DNA from: Hydractinia symbiolongicarpus
Taxonomy: Eukaryota > Cnidaria > Hydrozoa > Anthoathecata > Hydractiniidae
Length of the DNA: 64,000 nt
Assembly: GCF_029227915.1 (NCBI RefSeq)
Contig: NC_079875.1
Location: 1,674,001-1,738,000, forward strand
Direction of reading: 5' to 3'
Made by a program: the position numbers and the translations under genes. Under the pieces are notes generated by a model that made no database searches, was not told the origin of the DNA, and saw only the letters and a list, made by a program, of their open reading frames with translations. Shown in pieces: positions 10,532-22,688 of the stretch. Numbering within the stretch: the first letter of the stretch is position 1; every line of letters begins with the position of its first letter.

Positions 10532-13500
10532 AATGAGTTTACTCCCTGGGTACTTTCTTTGTATACATTCGACTATACGGGCCAAGCCCGGGATTTACGG
10601 GAAATCGTGGGTTATAGTTTTCCGGCGATTAAACCTCTTTCATTAAGCGTCTCATCAAAAATGAAAACATTTTTGAAAACTACAAGTCTCATGCGTTTTA
10701 GTGGTGAAAAAATAATTTAAAAAATCGTTCGGGAAATGAGTTTACTCCCTGGGTACTTTCTTTGTATACTTTTGACTTTACGGGCCGAGTCCGGGATTTA
10801 CGGAAAATTGCGGATTTTTATTTGCCGGCGATTAAACTTCTTTTATTCAGCGTCCCATCAAATATGAAAATATTTTTGAAAACTACAAGTCTCATGCGTT
10901 TAGTGGTAAAAAAATAATATAAAAAATCGTTCGGGAAATGAGTTTACTCCCTGGGTACTTTCTTTGTATACTTTTGAATATACGGGTCAAGTCCGGGGTT
11001 TACGGGAAATGGCGGGTTTTCGTTTGCCGGCGATTAAACTTCTTTTATTCAGCGTCTCATCAAAAATGAAAACATTTTTGAAAACTACAAGTCTCATGCG
11101 TTTTAGTGGTGAAAAAATAACTTAAAAAATTGTTTGGGAAATGAGTTTACTCCCTGGGTACTTTCTTTGTATACTTTTGACTTTACGGGCCGAGTCCGGG
11201 ATTTACGGAAAATCGCGGATTTTCGTTTGCCGGCGATTAAACTTCTTTTATTCAGCGTCCCATCAAATATGAAAATATTTTTGAAAACTACAAGTCTCAT
11301 GCGTTTAGTGGTAAAAAAATAATATAAAAAATCGTTCGGGAAATGAGTTTACTCCCTGGGTACTTTCTTCGTATACTTTTGAATATACGGGTCAAGTCCG
11401 GGGTTTACGGGAAATGGCGGGTTTTCGTTTGCCGGCGATTAAACTTCTTTTATTCAGCGTCTTATCAAAAATGAAAACATTTTTAAAAACTACAAGTCTC
11501 ATGCGTTTTAGTAGTGAAAAGATAATTTAAAAATTCGTTTTGGAAATGAGTTTACTCACAGGGTACTTTCTTTGTATACATTCGACTATACGGGCCAAGC
11601 CCGGGATTTACGGGAAATCGCGGGTTTTCGTTTGCTGGCGCTTAAACCACTTTCATTAAGCGTCACATCAAAAATGAAAACATTTCTGAAAACTACAAGT
11701 CTCATGCGTTTTATTGGTGAAAAAATAATTTAAAAAATCGTTCGGGAAATGAGTTTACTCACAGGGTACTTTCTTTGTATACCTTCGACTATACGGGCCA
11801 AACCCGGGATTTACGGGAAATCGCGGGTTTTCGTTTGCCGGCGATTAAACTTCTTTCATTAACCGTCTCATCAAAAATGAAAAAATTTTTGAAAACTACA
11901 AGTCTCATGCGTTTTAGTGGTGAAAAAAAAATTAAAAAATCGTTCGGGAAATGAGTTTACTCCCTGGGTACTTTCTTTGTATACATTCGACTATACGGGC
12001 CAAGCCCGGGATTTACGGGAAATCGAGGGATTTCGTTTGCCGGCGATTAAACTTCTTTTATTCAGCGTTTCATCAAAAATGAAAACATTTTTAAAAACTA
12101 CAAGTCTTATGCGATTTAGTGGTGAAAAAATAATTTAAAAAATCGTTCTGGAAATGAGTTTACTCACAGGGTACTTTCTTTGTATACATTCGACTATACG
12201 GGCCAAGCCCGGGATTTACGGGAAATCGCGGGTTTTCGTTTTCCGGCGATTAAACCTCTTTCATTAAGCGTCTCATCAAAAATGTAAACATTTTTGAAAA
12301 CTACAAGTCTCATGCGTTTTAGTGGTGAAAAAAAAATTTAAAAATTCGTTCTGGAAATGAGTTTACTCACTGGGTACTTTCCTTGTATACTTTTAACTAT
12401 ACGGGCCGAGTCCGGGATTTACGGGAAATCGCGGGTTTTCGTTTGCGGGCGAATAAACTTCTTTTATTCAGCGTCTCATCAGAAATGAAAACATTTTTGA
12501 AAACTACAAGTCTTATGCGTTTTAGTGGTGAAATAATAATTTAAAAAATCGTTTGGGAAATGAGTTTACTCCCTGGGTACTTTCTTTGTATACTTTTGAC
12601 TATACGGGCCGAGTCCAGGATTTACGGGAAATCGCAGGTTTTCGTTTGCCGGCGATTAAACTTCTTTTATTCAGCGTCTCATCAAAAATGAAAACATTTT
12701 TAAAAACTATAAGTCTCATGCGTTTTAGTGGTGAAAAAGTAATTTAAAAAATCGTTCGGGAAATGAGTTTACTCCCTGGGTACTTTCTTTGTATACTTTT
12801 GACTATACGGACTGAGTCCGGGATTTACGGGAAATCGCAGGTTTTCGTTTGCCGGCGATTAAACTGCTTTTATTCAGCGTCTCATCAAAAATGAAAACAT
12901 TTTTGAAAACTACAAGTCTCATGCGTTATAGTGGTGAAAAAATAATTTAAAAAATCGTTCGGGAAATGAGTTTACTCCCTGGGTACTTTCTTTGTATACT
13001 TGTGACTATACGGGCCAAGCCGGGATTTACGGGAAATCGCGGGTTTTCGTTTGCCGGCGATTAAACTTCTTTTATTCAGCGTTTCATCAAAAATGAAAAC
13101 ATTTTTAAAAACTACAAGTCTTATGCGATTTAGTGGTGAAAAAATAATTTAAAAAATCGTTCTGGAAATGAGTTTACTCACAGGGTACTTTCTTTGTATA
13201 CATTCGACTATACGGGCCAAGCCCGGGATTTACGGGAAATCGCGGGTTTTCGTTTTCCGGCGATTAAACCTCTTTCATTAAGCGTCTCATTAAAAATGTA
13301 AACATTTTTGAAAACTACAAGTCTCATGCGTTTTAGTGGTGAAAAAAAAATTTAAAAATTCGTTCTGGAAATGAGTTTACTCACTGGGTACTTTCCTTGT
13401 ATACTTTTAACTATACGGGCCGAGTCCGGGATTTACGGGAAATCGCGGGTTTTCGTTTGCCGGCGATTAAACTTCTTTTATTCCGCGTTTCATCAAAAAT

Positions 13501-13572
13501 GAAAACATTTTTAAAAACTACAAGTCTTATGCGATTTAGTGGTGAAAAAATAATTTAAAAAATCGTTCTGGA
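10532..13572 (+). repeat. 15-mer alpha HOR (3041 bp), copy 2 of a tandem duplication
   Basis: It repeats 7491-10531 with the same private variants at matching places. By eye I found at least one substitution (CGTCTCATC near 8621 against CGTCACATC near 11662), so identity is very high, though I did not count it exactly. Both edges fall at monomer boundaries. After 13572 the sequence continues with the CGTTTTCCGG type instead of starting a third copy. Confidence 0.92.
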
Positions 13573-14384
13573 AATGAGTTTACTCACAGGGTACTTTCTT
13601 TGTATACATTCGACTATACGGGCCAAGCCCGGGATTTACGGGAAATCGCGGGTTTTCGTTTTCCGGCGATTAAACCTCTTTCATTAAGCGTCTCATCGAA
13701 AATGTAAACATTTTTGAAAACTACAAGTCTCATGCGTTTTAGTGGTGAAAAAAAAATTTAAAAATTCGTTCTGGAAATGAGTTTACTCACTGGGTACTTT
13801 CCTTGTATACTTTTAACTATACGGGCCGAGTCCGGGATTTACGGGAAATCGCGGGTTTTCGTTTGCCGGCGATTAAACTTCTTTTATTCAGCGTTTCATC
13901 AAAAATGAAAACATTTTTAAAAACTACAAGTCTTATGCGATTTAGTGGTGAAAAAATAATTTAAAAAATCGTTCTGGAAATGAGTTTACTCACAGGGTAC
14001 TTTCTTTGTATACATTCGACTATACGGGCCAAGCCCGGGATTTACGGGAAATCGCGGGTTTTCGTTTTCCGGCGATTAAACCTCTTTCATTAAGCGTCTC
14101 ATCAAAAATGTAAACATTTTTGAAAACTACAAGTCTCATGCGTTTTAGTGGTGAAAAAAAAATTTAAAAATTCGTTCTGGAAATGAGTTTACTCACTGGG
14201 TACTTTCCTTGTATACTTTTAACTATACGGGCCGAGTCCGGGATTTACGGGAAATCGCGGGTTTTCGTTTGCGGGCGATTAAACTTCTTTTATTCAGCGT
14301 CTCATCAGAAATGAAAACATTTTTGAAAACTACAAGTCTTATGCGTTTTAGTGGTGAAATAATAATTTAAAAAATCGTTTGGGA
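13573..14384 (+). repeat. Alpha dimer run (~406 bp period)
   Basis: Monomers alternate between the TCACAGGG / CGTTTTCCGG / AAAATGTAAAC type (13573, 13979) and the TCACTGGG / CCTTGTATAC / TTTTAAC type (13776, 14182). The same pair also ends copy 2 of the 15-mer (13167, 13370), so the dimer is present three times in a row. The middle members have a CTTATGCGATT right end and are hybrids; the last returns to the CAGAAATG form. Confidence 0.8.
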
Positions 14385-16612
14385 AATGAGTTTACTCCCT
14401 GGGTACTTTCTTTGTATACTTTTGACTATACGGGCCGAGTCCAGGATTTACGGGAAATCGCAGGTTTTCGTTTGCCGGCGATTAAACTTCTTTTATTCAG
14501 CGTCTCATCAAAAATGAAAACATTTTTAAAAACTATAAGTCTCATGCGTTTTAGTGGTGAAAAAGTAATTTAAAAAATCGTTCTGGAAATGAGTTTACTC
14601 ACAGGGTACTTTCTTTGTATACATTCGACTATACGGGCCAAGCCCGGGATTTACGGGAAATCGCGGGTTTTCGTTTTCCGGCGATTAAACCTCTTTCATT
14701 AAGCGTCTCATCAAAAATGTAAACATTTTTGAAAACTACAAGTCTCATGCGTTTTAGTGGTGAAAAAAAAATTTAAAAATTCGTTCTGGAAATGAGTTTA
14801 CTCACTGGGTACTTTCCTTGTATACTTTTAACTATACGGGCCGAGTCCGGGATTTACGGGAAATCGCGGGTTTTCGTTTGCGGGCGAATAAACTTCTTTT
14901 ATTCAGCGTCTCATCAGAAATGAAAACATTTTTGAAAACTACAAGTCTTATGCGTTTTAGTGGTGAAATAATAATTTAAAAAATCGTTTGGGAAATGAGT
15001 TTACTCCCTGGGTACTTTCTTTGTATACTTGTGACTATACGGGCCAAGCCGGGATTTACGGGAAATCGCGGGTTTTCGTTTGCCGGCGATTAAACTTCTT
15101 TTATTCAGCGTTTCATCAAAAATGAAAACATTTTTAAAAACTACAAGTCTTATGCGATTTAGTGGTGAAAAAATAATTTAAAAAATCGTTCTGGAAATGA
15201 GTTTACTCCCTGGATACTTTCTTTGTATACTTTTGACTTTACGGGCCGAGTACGGGATTTACGGAAAATCGCGGATTTTCGTTTGCCGGCGATTAAACTT
15301 CTTTTATTCAGCGTCCCATCAAATATGAAAATATTTTTGAAAACTACAAGTCTCATGCGTTTAGTGGTAAAAAAATAATATAAAAAATCGTTCGGGAAAT
15401 GAGTTTACTCCCTGGGTACTTTCTTTGTATACTTTTGAATATACGGGTCAAGTCCGGGGTTTACGGGAAATGGCGGGTTTTCGTTTGCCGGCGATTAAAC
15501 TTCTTTTATTCAGCGTCTCATCAAAAATGAAAACATTTTTGAAAACTACAAGTCTCATGCGTTTTAGTGGTGAAAAAATAATTTAAAAAATCGTTCGGGA
15601 AATGAGTTTACTCCCTGGGTACTTTCTTTGTATACTTTTGACTATACGGGCCAAGCCGGGATTTACGGGAAATCGCGGGTTTTCGTTTGCCGGCGATTAA
15701 ACTTCTTTTATTCAGCGTTTCATCAAAAATGAAAACTTTTTTAAAAACTACAAGTCTTATGCGATTTAGTGGTGAAAAAATAATTTAAAAAATCGTTCTG
15801 GAAATGAGTTTACTCACAGGGTACTTTTTTGTATACATTCGACTATACGGGCCAAGCCCGGGATTTACGGGAAATCGCGGGTTTTCGTTTTCCGGCGATT
15901 AAACCTCTTTCATTAAGCGTCTCATCAAAAATGTAAACATTTTTGAAAACTACAAGTCTCATGCGTTTTAGTGGTGAAAAAAAAATTTAAAAAATCGTTC
16001 GGGAAATGAGTTTACTCCCTGGATACTTTCTTTGTATACTTTTGACTTTACGGGCCTAGTACGGGATTTACGGAAAATCGCGGATTTTCGTTTGCCGGCG
16101 ATTAAACTTCTTTTATTCAGCGTCTCATCAAAAATGAAAACATTTTTAAAAACTACAAGTCTCATGCGTTTTAGTGGTGAAAAAATAATTTAAAAAATCG
16201 TTCGGGAAATGAGTTTACTCCCTGGGTACTTTCTTTGTATACTTTTGACTTTACGGGCCGAGTCCGGGATTTACGGAAAATCGCGGGTTTTCGTTTTCCG
16301 GCGATTAAACCTCTTTCATTAAGCGTCTCATCAAAAATGTAAACATTTTTGAAAACTACAAGTCTCATGCGTTTTAGTGGTGAAAAAAAAATTTAAAAAA
16401 TCGTTCGGGAAATGAGTTTACTCCCTGGATACTTTCTTTGTATACTTTTGACTTTACGGGCCGAGTACGGGATTTACGGAAAATCGCGGATTTTCGTTTG
16501 CCGGCGATTAAACTTCTTTTATTCAGCGTCCCATCAAATATGAAAATATTTTTGAAAACTACAAGTCTCATGCGTTTAGTGGTAAAAAAATAATATAAAA
16601 AATCGTTCGGGA
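14385..16612 (+). repeat. Mixed alpha monomers without one HOR period
   Basis: Eleven monomers start at 14385, 14588, 14791, 14994, 15196, 15398, 15601, 15803, 16005, 16208 and 16411. They reuse subtypes seen elsewhere (CCAGG, CGTTTTCCGG, CCTTGTATAC, GCCAAGCCGGG, GAATATA) and introduce the CTGGATACTTTC / GAGTACGGG form. The monomers at 16005 and 16208 are hybrids: one ends with the regular CGTCTCATC text in place of CGTCCCATC, the other joins a GACTTTA left half to a CGTTTTCCGG right half. The same stretch reappears at the end of the window (62192 to 64000). Confidence 0.75.
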
Positions 16613-18232
16613 AATGAGTTTACTCCCTGGGTACTTTCTTTGTATACTTTTGACTATACGGGCCAAGCCGGGATTTACGGGAAATCGCGGGTTTTCGTTT
16701 GCCGGCGATTAAACTTCTTTTATTCAGCGTTTCATCAAAAATGAAAACTTTTTTAAAAACTACAAGCCTTATGCGATTTAGTGGTGAAAAAATAATTTAA
16801 AAAATCGTTCTGGAAATGAGTTTACTCACAGGGTACTTTCTTTGTATACATTCGACTATACGGGCCAAGCCCGGGATTTACGGGAAATCGCGGGTTTTCG
16901 TTTTCCGGCGATTAAACCTCTTTCATTAAGCGTCTCATCAAAAATGTAAACATTTTTGAAAACTACAAGTCTCATGCGTTTTAGTGGTGAAAAAAAAATT
17001 TAAAAAATCGTTCGGGAAATGAGTTTACTCCCTGGATACTTTCTTTGTATACTTTTGACTTTACGGGCCGAGTACGGGATTTACGGAAAATCGCGGATTT
17101 TCGTTTGCCGGCGATTAAACTTCTTTTATTCAGCGTCCCATCAAATATGAAAATATTTTTGAAAACTACAAGTCTCATGCGTTTAGTGGTAAAAAAATAA
17201 TATAAAAAATCGTTCGGGAAATGAGTTTACTCCCTGGGTACTTTCTTTGTATACTTTTGAATATACGGGTCAAGTCCGGGGTTTACGGGAAATGGCGGGT
17301 TTTCGTTTGCCGGCGATTAAACTTCTTTTATTCAGCGTCTCATCAAAAATGAAAACATTTTTGAAAACTACAAGTCTCATGCGTTTTAGTGGTGAAAAAA
17401 TAATTTAAAAAATCGTTCGGGAAATGAGTTTACTCCCTGAGTACTTTCTTTGTATACTTTTGACTTTACGGGCCGAGTCCGGGATTTACGGAAAATCGCG
17501 GATTTTTGTTTGCCGGCGATTAAACTTCTTTTATTCAGCGTCCCATCAAATATGAAAATATTTTTGAAAACTACAAGTCTCATGCGTTTAGTGGTAAAAA
17601 AATAATATAAAAAATCGTTCGGGAAATGAGTTTACTCCCTGGGTACTTTCTTCGTATACTTTTGAATATACGGGTCAAGTCCGGGGTTTACGGGAAATGG
17701 CGGGTTTTCGTTTGCCGGCGATTAAACATCTTTTATTCAGCGTCTTATCAAAAATGAAAACATTTTTGAAAACTACAAGTCTCGTGCGTTTTAGTAGTGA
17801 AAAGATAATTTAAAAAATCGTTTTGGAAATGAGTTTACTCACAGGGTACTTTCTTTGTATACATTCGACTATACGGGCCAAGCCCGGGATTTACGGGAAA
17901 TCGCGGGTTTTCGTTTGCTGGCGATTAAACCACTTTCATTAAGCGTCTCATCAAAAATGAAAACATTTCTGAAAACTACAAGTCTCATGCGTTTTATTGG
18001 TGAAAAAATATTTTAAAAAATCGTTCGGAAAATGAGTTTACTCACAGGGTACTTTCTTTGTATACATTCGACTATACGGGCCAAACCCGGGATTTACGGG
18101 AAATCGCGGGTTTTCGTTTGCCGGCGATTAAACTTCTTTCATTAACCGTCTCATCAAAAATGAAAAATTTTTGAAAACTACAAGTCTCATGCGTTTTAGT
18201 GGTGAAAAAATAATATAAAAAATCGTTCGGGA
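16613..18232 (+). repeat. Alpha 8-mer HOR (1620 bp), copy 1
   Basis: Eight monomers: GCCAAGCCGGG with TACAAGCCTTATG; CGTTTTCCGG; CTGGATAC with GAGTACGGG; GAATATA; CCCTGAGTAC with GACTTTA; CTTCGTATAC with CTCGTGCG; GCTGGCG with TTTATTGG and ATATTTTA linker; and CCAAACCCGGG with TTAACCG. The last unit ends in a mixed linker, GTGAAAAAATAATATA, which combines two linker types at the copy junction. Confidence 0.88.
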
Positions 18233-19851
18233 AATGAGTTTACTCCCTGGGTACTTTCTTTGTATACTTTTGACTATACGGGCCAAGCCGGGATTTACGG
18301 GAAATCGCGGGTTTTCGTTTGCCGGCGATTAAACTTCTTTTATTCAGCGTTTCATCAAAAATGAAAACTTTTTTAAAAACTACAAGCCTTATGCGATTTA
18401 GTGGTGAAAAAATAATTTAAAAAATCGTTCTGGAAATGAGTTTACTCACAGGGTACTTTCTTTGTATACATTCGACTATACGGGCCAAGCCCGGGATTTA
18501 CGGGAAATCGCGGGTTTTCGTTTTCCGGCGATTAAACCTCTTTCATTAAGCGTCTCATCAAAAATGTAAACATTTTTGAAAACTACAAGTCTCATGCGTT
18601 TTAGTGGTGAAAAAAAAATTTAAAAAATCGTTCGGGAAATGAGTTTACTCCCTGGATACTTTCTTTGTATACTTTTGACTTTACGGGCCGAGTACGGGAT
18701 TTACGGAAAATCGCGGATTTTCGTTTGCCGGCGATTAAACTTCTTTTATTCAGCGTCCCATCAAATATGAAAATATTTTTGAAAACTACAAGTCTCATGC
18801 GTTTAGTGGTAAAAAAATAATATAAAAAATCGTTCGGGAAATGAGTTTACTCCCTGGGTACTTTCTTTGTATACTTTTGAATATACGGGTCAAGTCCGGG
18901 GTTTACGGGAAATGGCGGGTTTTCGTTTGCCGGCGATTAAACTTCTTTTATTCAGCGTCTCATCAAAAATGAAAACATTTTTGAAAACTACAAGTCTCAT
19001 GCGTTTTAGTGGTGAAAAAATAATTTAAAAAATCGTTCGGGAAATGAGTTTACTCCCTGAGTACTTTCTTTGTATACTTTTGACTTTACGGGCCGAGTCC
19101 GGGATTTACGGAAAATCGCGGATTTTCGTTTGCCGGCGATTAAACTTCTTTTATTCAGCGTCCCATCAAATATGAAAATATTTTTGAAAACTACAAGTCT
19201 CATGCGTTTAGTGGTAAAAAAATAATATAAAAAATCGTCCGGGAAATGAGTTTACTCCCTGGGTACTTTCTTCGTATACTTTTGAATATACGGGTCAAGT
19301 CCGGGGTTTACGGGAAATGGCGGGTTTTCGTTTGCCGGCGATTAAACATCTTTTATTCAGCGTCTTATCAAAAATGAAAACATTTTTGAAAACTACAAGT
19401 CTCGTGCGTTTTAGTAGTGAAAAGATAATTTAAAAAATCGTTTTGGAAATGAGTTTACTCACAGGGTACTTTCTTTGTATACATTCGACTATACGGGCCA
19501 AGCCCGGGATTTACGGGAAATCGCGGGTTTTCGTTTGCTGGCGATTAAACCACTTTCATTAAGCGTCTCATCAAAAATGAAAACATTTCTGAAAACTACA
19601 AGTCTCATGCGTTTTATTGGTGAAAAAATATTTTAAAAAATCGTTCGGAAAATGAGTTTACTCACAGGGTACTTTCTTTGTATACATTCGACTATACGGG
19701 CCAAACCCGGGATTTACGGGAAATCGCGGGTTTTCGTTTGCCGGCGATTAAACTTCTTTCATTAACCGTCTCATCAAAAATGAAAAATTTTTGAAAACTA
19801 CAAGTCTCATGCGTTTTAGTGGTGAAAAAAAAATTAAAAAATCGTTCGGGA
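18233..19851 (+). repeat. Alpha 8-mer HOR, copy 2 of a tandem duplication
   Basis: It repeats 16613-18232 at an offset of 1620 bp with the same private variants (TACAAGCCTTATG, CTCGTGCG, CTGAGTAC). Small differences include CGTCCGGG near 19236. It ends with the linker GTGAAAAAAAAATTAA and leads into an alpha 9-mer, so the junction linker in copy 1 (ATAATATA) is the derived one. Confidence 0.88.
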
Positions 19852-21675
19852 AATGAGTTTACTCCCTGGGTACTTTCTTTGTATACATTCGACTATACGG
19901 GCCAAGCCCGGGATTTACGGGAAATCGAGGGATTTCGTTTGCCCGCGATTAAACCTCTTTCATTAAGCGTCTCATCAAAAATGAAAACATTTTTGAAAAC
20001 TACAAGTCTCATGCGTTTTAGTGGTGAAAAAATAATTTAAAAAATCGTTCGGAAAATGAGTTTACTCCCTGGGTACTCTCTTGTATACTTTGGACTATAC
20101 GGGCCGAGTCCGGGATTTACGGGAAATCGCGGATTTTCGTTTGAGGGCGATTAAACTTCCTTTATTCAGCGTCTCATCAAAAATGAAAACATTTTTAAAA
20201 ACTACAAGTCTCATGGGCTTTAGTGGTGAAATAATAATTTAAAAAATCGTTTGGGAAATGAGTTTACTCACTGGGTACTTTCTTTGTATACTTTTGACTT
20301 TACGGGCCGAGTCCGGGATTTACGGAAAATCGCGGATTTTCGTTTGCCGGCGATTAAACTTCTTTTATTCAGCGTCCCATCAATTATGAAAATATATTTG
20401 AAAACTACAAGTCTCATGCGTTTAGTGGTAAAAGAATAATATAAAAAATCGTTTGGGAAATGAGTTTACTCCCTGGGTACTTTCTTTGCATACTTTTGAA
20501 TACACGGGTCAAGTCCGGGGTTTACGGGAAATGGCGGGTTTTCGTTTGCCGGCGATTAAACTTCTTTTATTCAGCGTCTCATCAAAAATGAAAACATTTT
20601 TGAAAACTACAAGTCTCATGCGTTTTAGTAGTGAAAAGATAATTTAAAAAATTGTTTTGGAAATGAGTTTACTCACAGGGTACTTTCTTTGTGTACATTC
20701 GACTATACGGGCCAAGCCCGGGATTTACGGGAAATCGCGGGTTTTCGTTTGCTGGCGATTAAACCACTTTCATTAAGCGTCTCATCAAAAATGAAAACAT
20801 TTCCGAAAACTACAAGTCTCATGCGTTTTATTGGTGAAAAAATAATTTAAAAAATCGTTCGGGAAATGAGTTTACTCACAGGGTACTTTCTTTGTATACA
20901 TTCGACTATACGGGCCAAGCCCGGGATTTACGGGAAATCGCGGGTTTTCGTTTGCCGGCGATTAAACTTCTTTCATTAACCGTCTCATCAAAAATGAAAA
21001 AATTTTTGAAAACTACAAGTCTCATGCGTTTTAGTGGTGAAAAAAAAATTAAAAAATCGTTCGGGAAATGAGTTTACTCCCTGGGTACTTTCTTTGTATA
21101 CATTCGACTATACGGGCCAAGCCCGGGATTTATGGGAAATCGAGGGATTTTGTTTGCCGGCGATTAAACCTTTTTCATTAAGCGTCTCATCAAAAAGGAA
21201 AACATTTTTGAAAACTACAAGTCTCATGCGTTTTAGTGGTGAAAAAATAATTTAAAAAATCGTTCGGGAAATGAGTTTACACCCTGGGTACTTTCTTTGT
21301 ATACTTTTGACTATACGGACCGAGTCCGGGATTTACGGGAAATCGCAGGTTTTCGTTTGCCGGCGATTAAACTTTTTTTATTCAGCGTCTCATCAAAAAT
21401 GAAAACATTTTTGAAAACTACCAGTCTCATACGTTTTAGTGGTGAAAAAATAATTTAAAAATTCGTTCTGGAAATGAGTTTACTCACTGGGTACTTTCCT
21501 TGTATACTTTTAACTATACGGGCCGAGTCCGGGATTTACGGGAAATCGCGGGTTTTCGTTTGCGGGCGATTAAACTTCTTTTATTCAGCGTCTCATCAGA
21601 AATGAAAACATTTTTGAAAACTACAAGTCTCATGCGTTTTAGTGGTGAAAAAGTAATTTAAAAAATCGTTCGGGA
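19852..21675 (+). repeat. Alpha 9-mer HOR, copy 2
   Basis: It follows the a1-a9 order of 608-2431 at an offset of 19244 bp, including the short TACTCTCTTGTATAC monomer, the CTTTGCATAC monomer, CATTTCCG, TTTATGGGAAATCG and ACACCCTGGG. Private changes include TCACTGGG in a3 (near 20267), CAATTATGAAAATATATTTG near 20381 and GATTTTGTTTG near 21146. The divergence from the other copies is higher than within tandem duplicates. Confidence 0.88.
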
Positions 21676-22283
21676 AATGAGTTTACTCCCTGGGTACTTT
21701 CTTTGTATACTTTTGACTATACGGACTGAGTCCGGGATTTACGGGAAATCGCAGGTTTTCGTTTGCCGGCGATTAAACTGCTTTTATTCAGCGTCTCATC
21801 AAAAATGAAAACATTTTTGAAAACTACAAGTCTCATGCGTTTTAGTGGTGAAAAAATAATTTAAAAAATCGTTCGGGAAATGAGTTTACTCCCTGGGTAC
21901 TTTCTTTGTATACTTTTGACTATACGGGCCAACCCGGGATTTACGGGAAATCGCGGGTTTTCGTTTGCCGGCGATTAAACTTCTTTTATTCAGCGTTTCA
22001 TCAAAAATGAAAACATTTTTAAAAACTACAAGTCTTATGCGATTTAGTGGTGAAAAAATAATTTAAAAAATCGTTCTGGAAATGAGTTTACTCACAGGGT
22101 ACTTTCTTTGTATACATTCGACTATACGGGCCAAGCCCGGGATTTACGGGAAATCGCAGGTTTTCGTTTTCCGGCGATTAAACGTCTTTCATTAAGCGTC
22201 TCATCAAAAATGTAAACATTTTTGAAAACTACAAGTCTCATGCGTTTTAGTGGTGAAAAAAAAATTTAAAAAATCGTTCGGGA
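21676..22283 (+). repeat. Last three alpha-1 monomers before the beta sector
   Basis: Monomers of the CGGACTGAG type (21676), GCCAACCCGGG type (about 21879) and CGTTTTCCGG / AAAATGTAAAC type (about 22081). This trio has the same order as 9721-10328 in the 15-mer. At 22284 a CAAGCCCCGG monomer of the beta sector begins. Confidence 0.75.
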
Positions 22284-22688
22284 AATGAGTTTACTCCCTG
22301 GATACTTTCTTTGTATACATTCGACTATACGGGCCAAGCCCCGGATTTACGGGAAAAGGCGGGATTTCGTTTGCCGGCGATTAAACCTCTTTTATTAAGC
22401 GTCTCATCAAAAATGAAAACATTTTTGAAAACTACAAGTGTCATGCGTTTAGTGGTGAAATAATAATTTAAAAATTCGTTAGGGAAATGAGTTTACTGAC
22501 TGGGTACTTTCCTTGTATACTTTTGACTATACAGGCCGAGGCCGGGATTTACGGGAAATTGCGGGTTTTCGTTTGCCGGCGATTAAACTTCTTTTATTCA
22601 GCGTCTCATCAAAAATGAAAACATTTTTAAAAACTACAAGTCTCTTGGGCTTTAGTGGTGAAATAATAATTTAAAAAATCGTTTGGGA

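Larger units (their letters stand above)
1..22283 (+). repeat. Satellite sector alpha-1
   Basis: About 110 monomers carrying alpha-type diagnostics: TTTTGACTTTACGGG followed by GGAAAATCGCGG; TTGAATATACGGGTCAAG; GGGCCAAGCCGGGATT with one base lost; CGTTTTCCGGCG with AAAATGTAAAC. These are absent or very rare between 22284 and 51657, apart from the 25530 monomer, which shares the TTTTCCGG and TTTCATTAAG words. The sector is organised as several HOR blocks listed separately. It ends at a monomer boundary where the CAAGCCCCGG type characteristic of beta first appears. Confidence 0.85.

Noticed and set aside
7491-13572. Treating the 3041-bp duplication as an assembly artefact
   Set aside because: It cannot be excluded without reads, but at least one substitution differs between copies, and similar duplications of other sizes occur throughout, so real amplification is the simpler reading.
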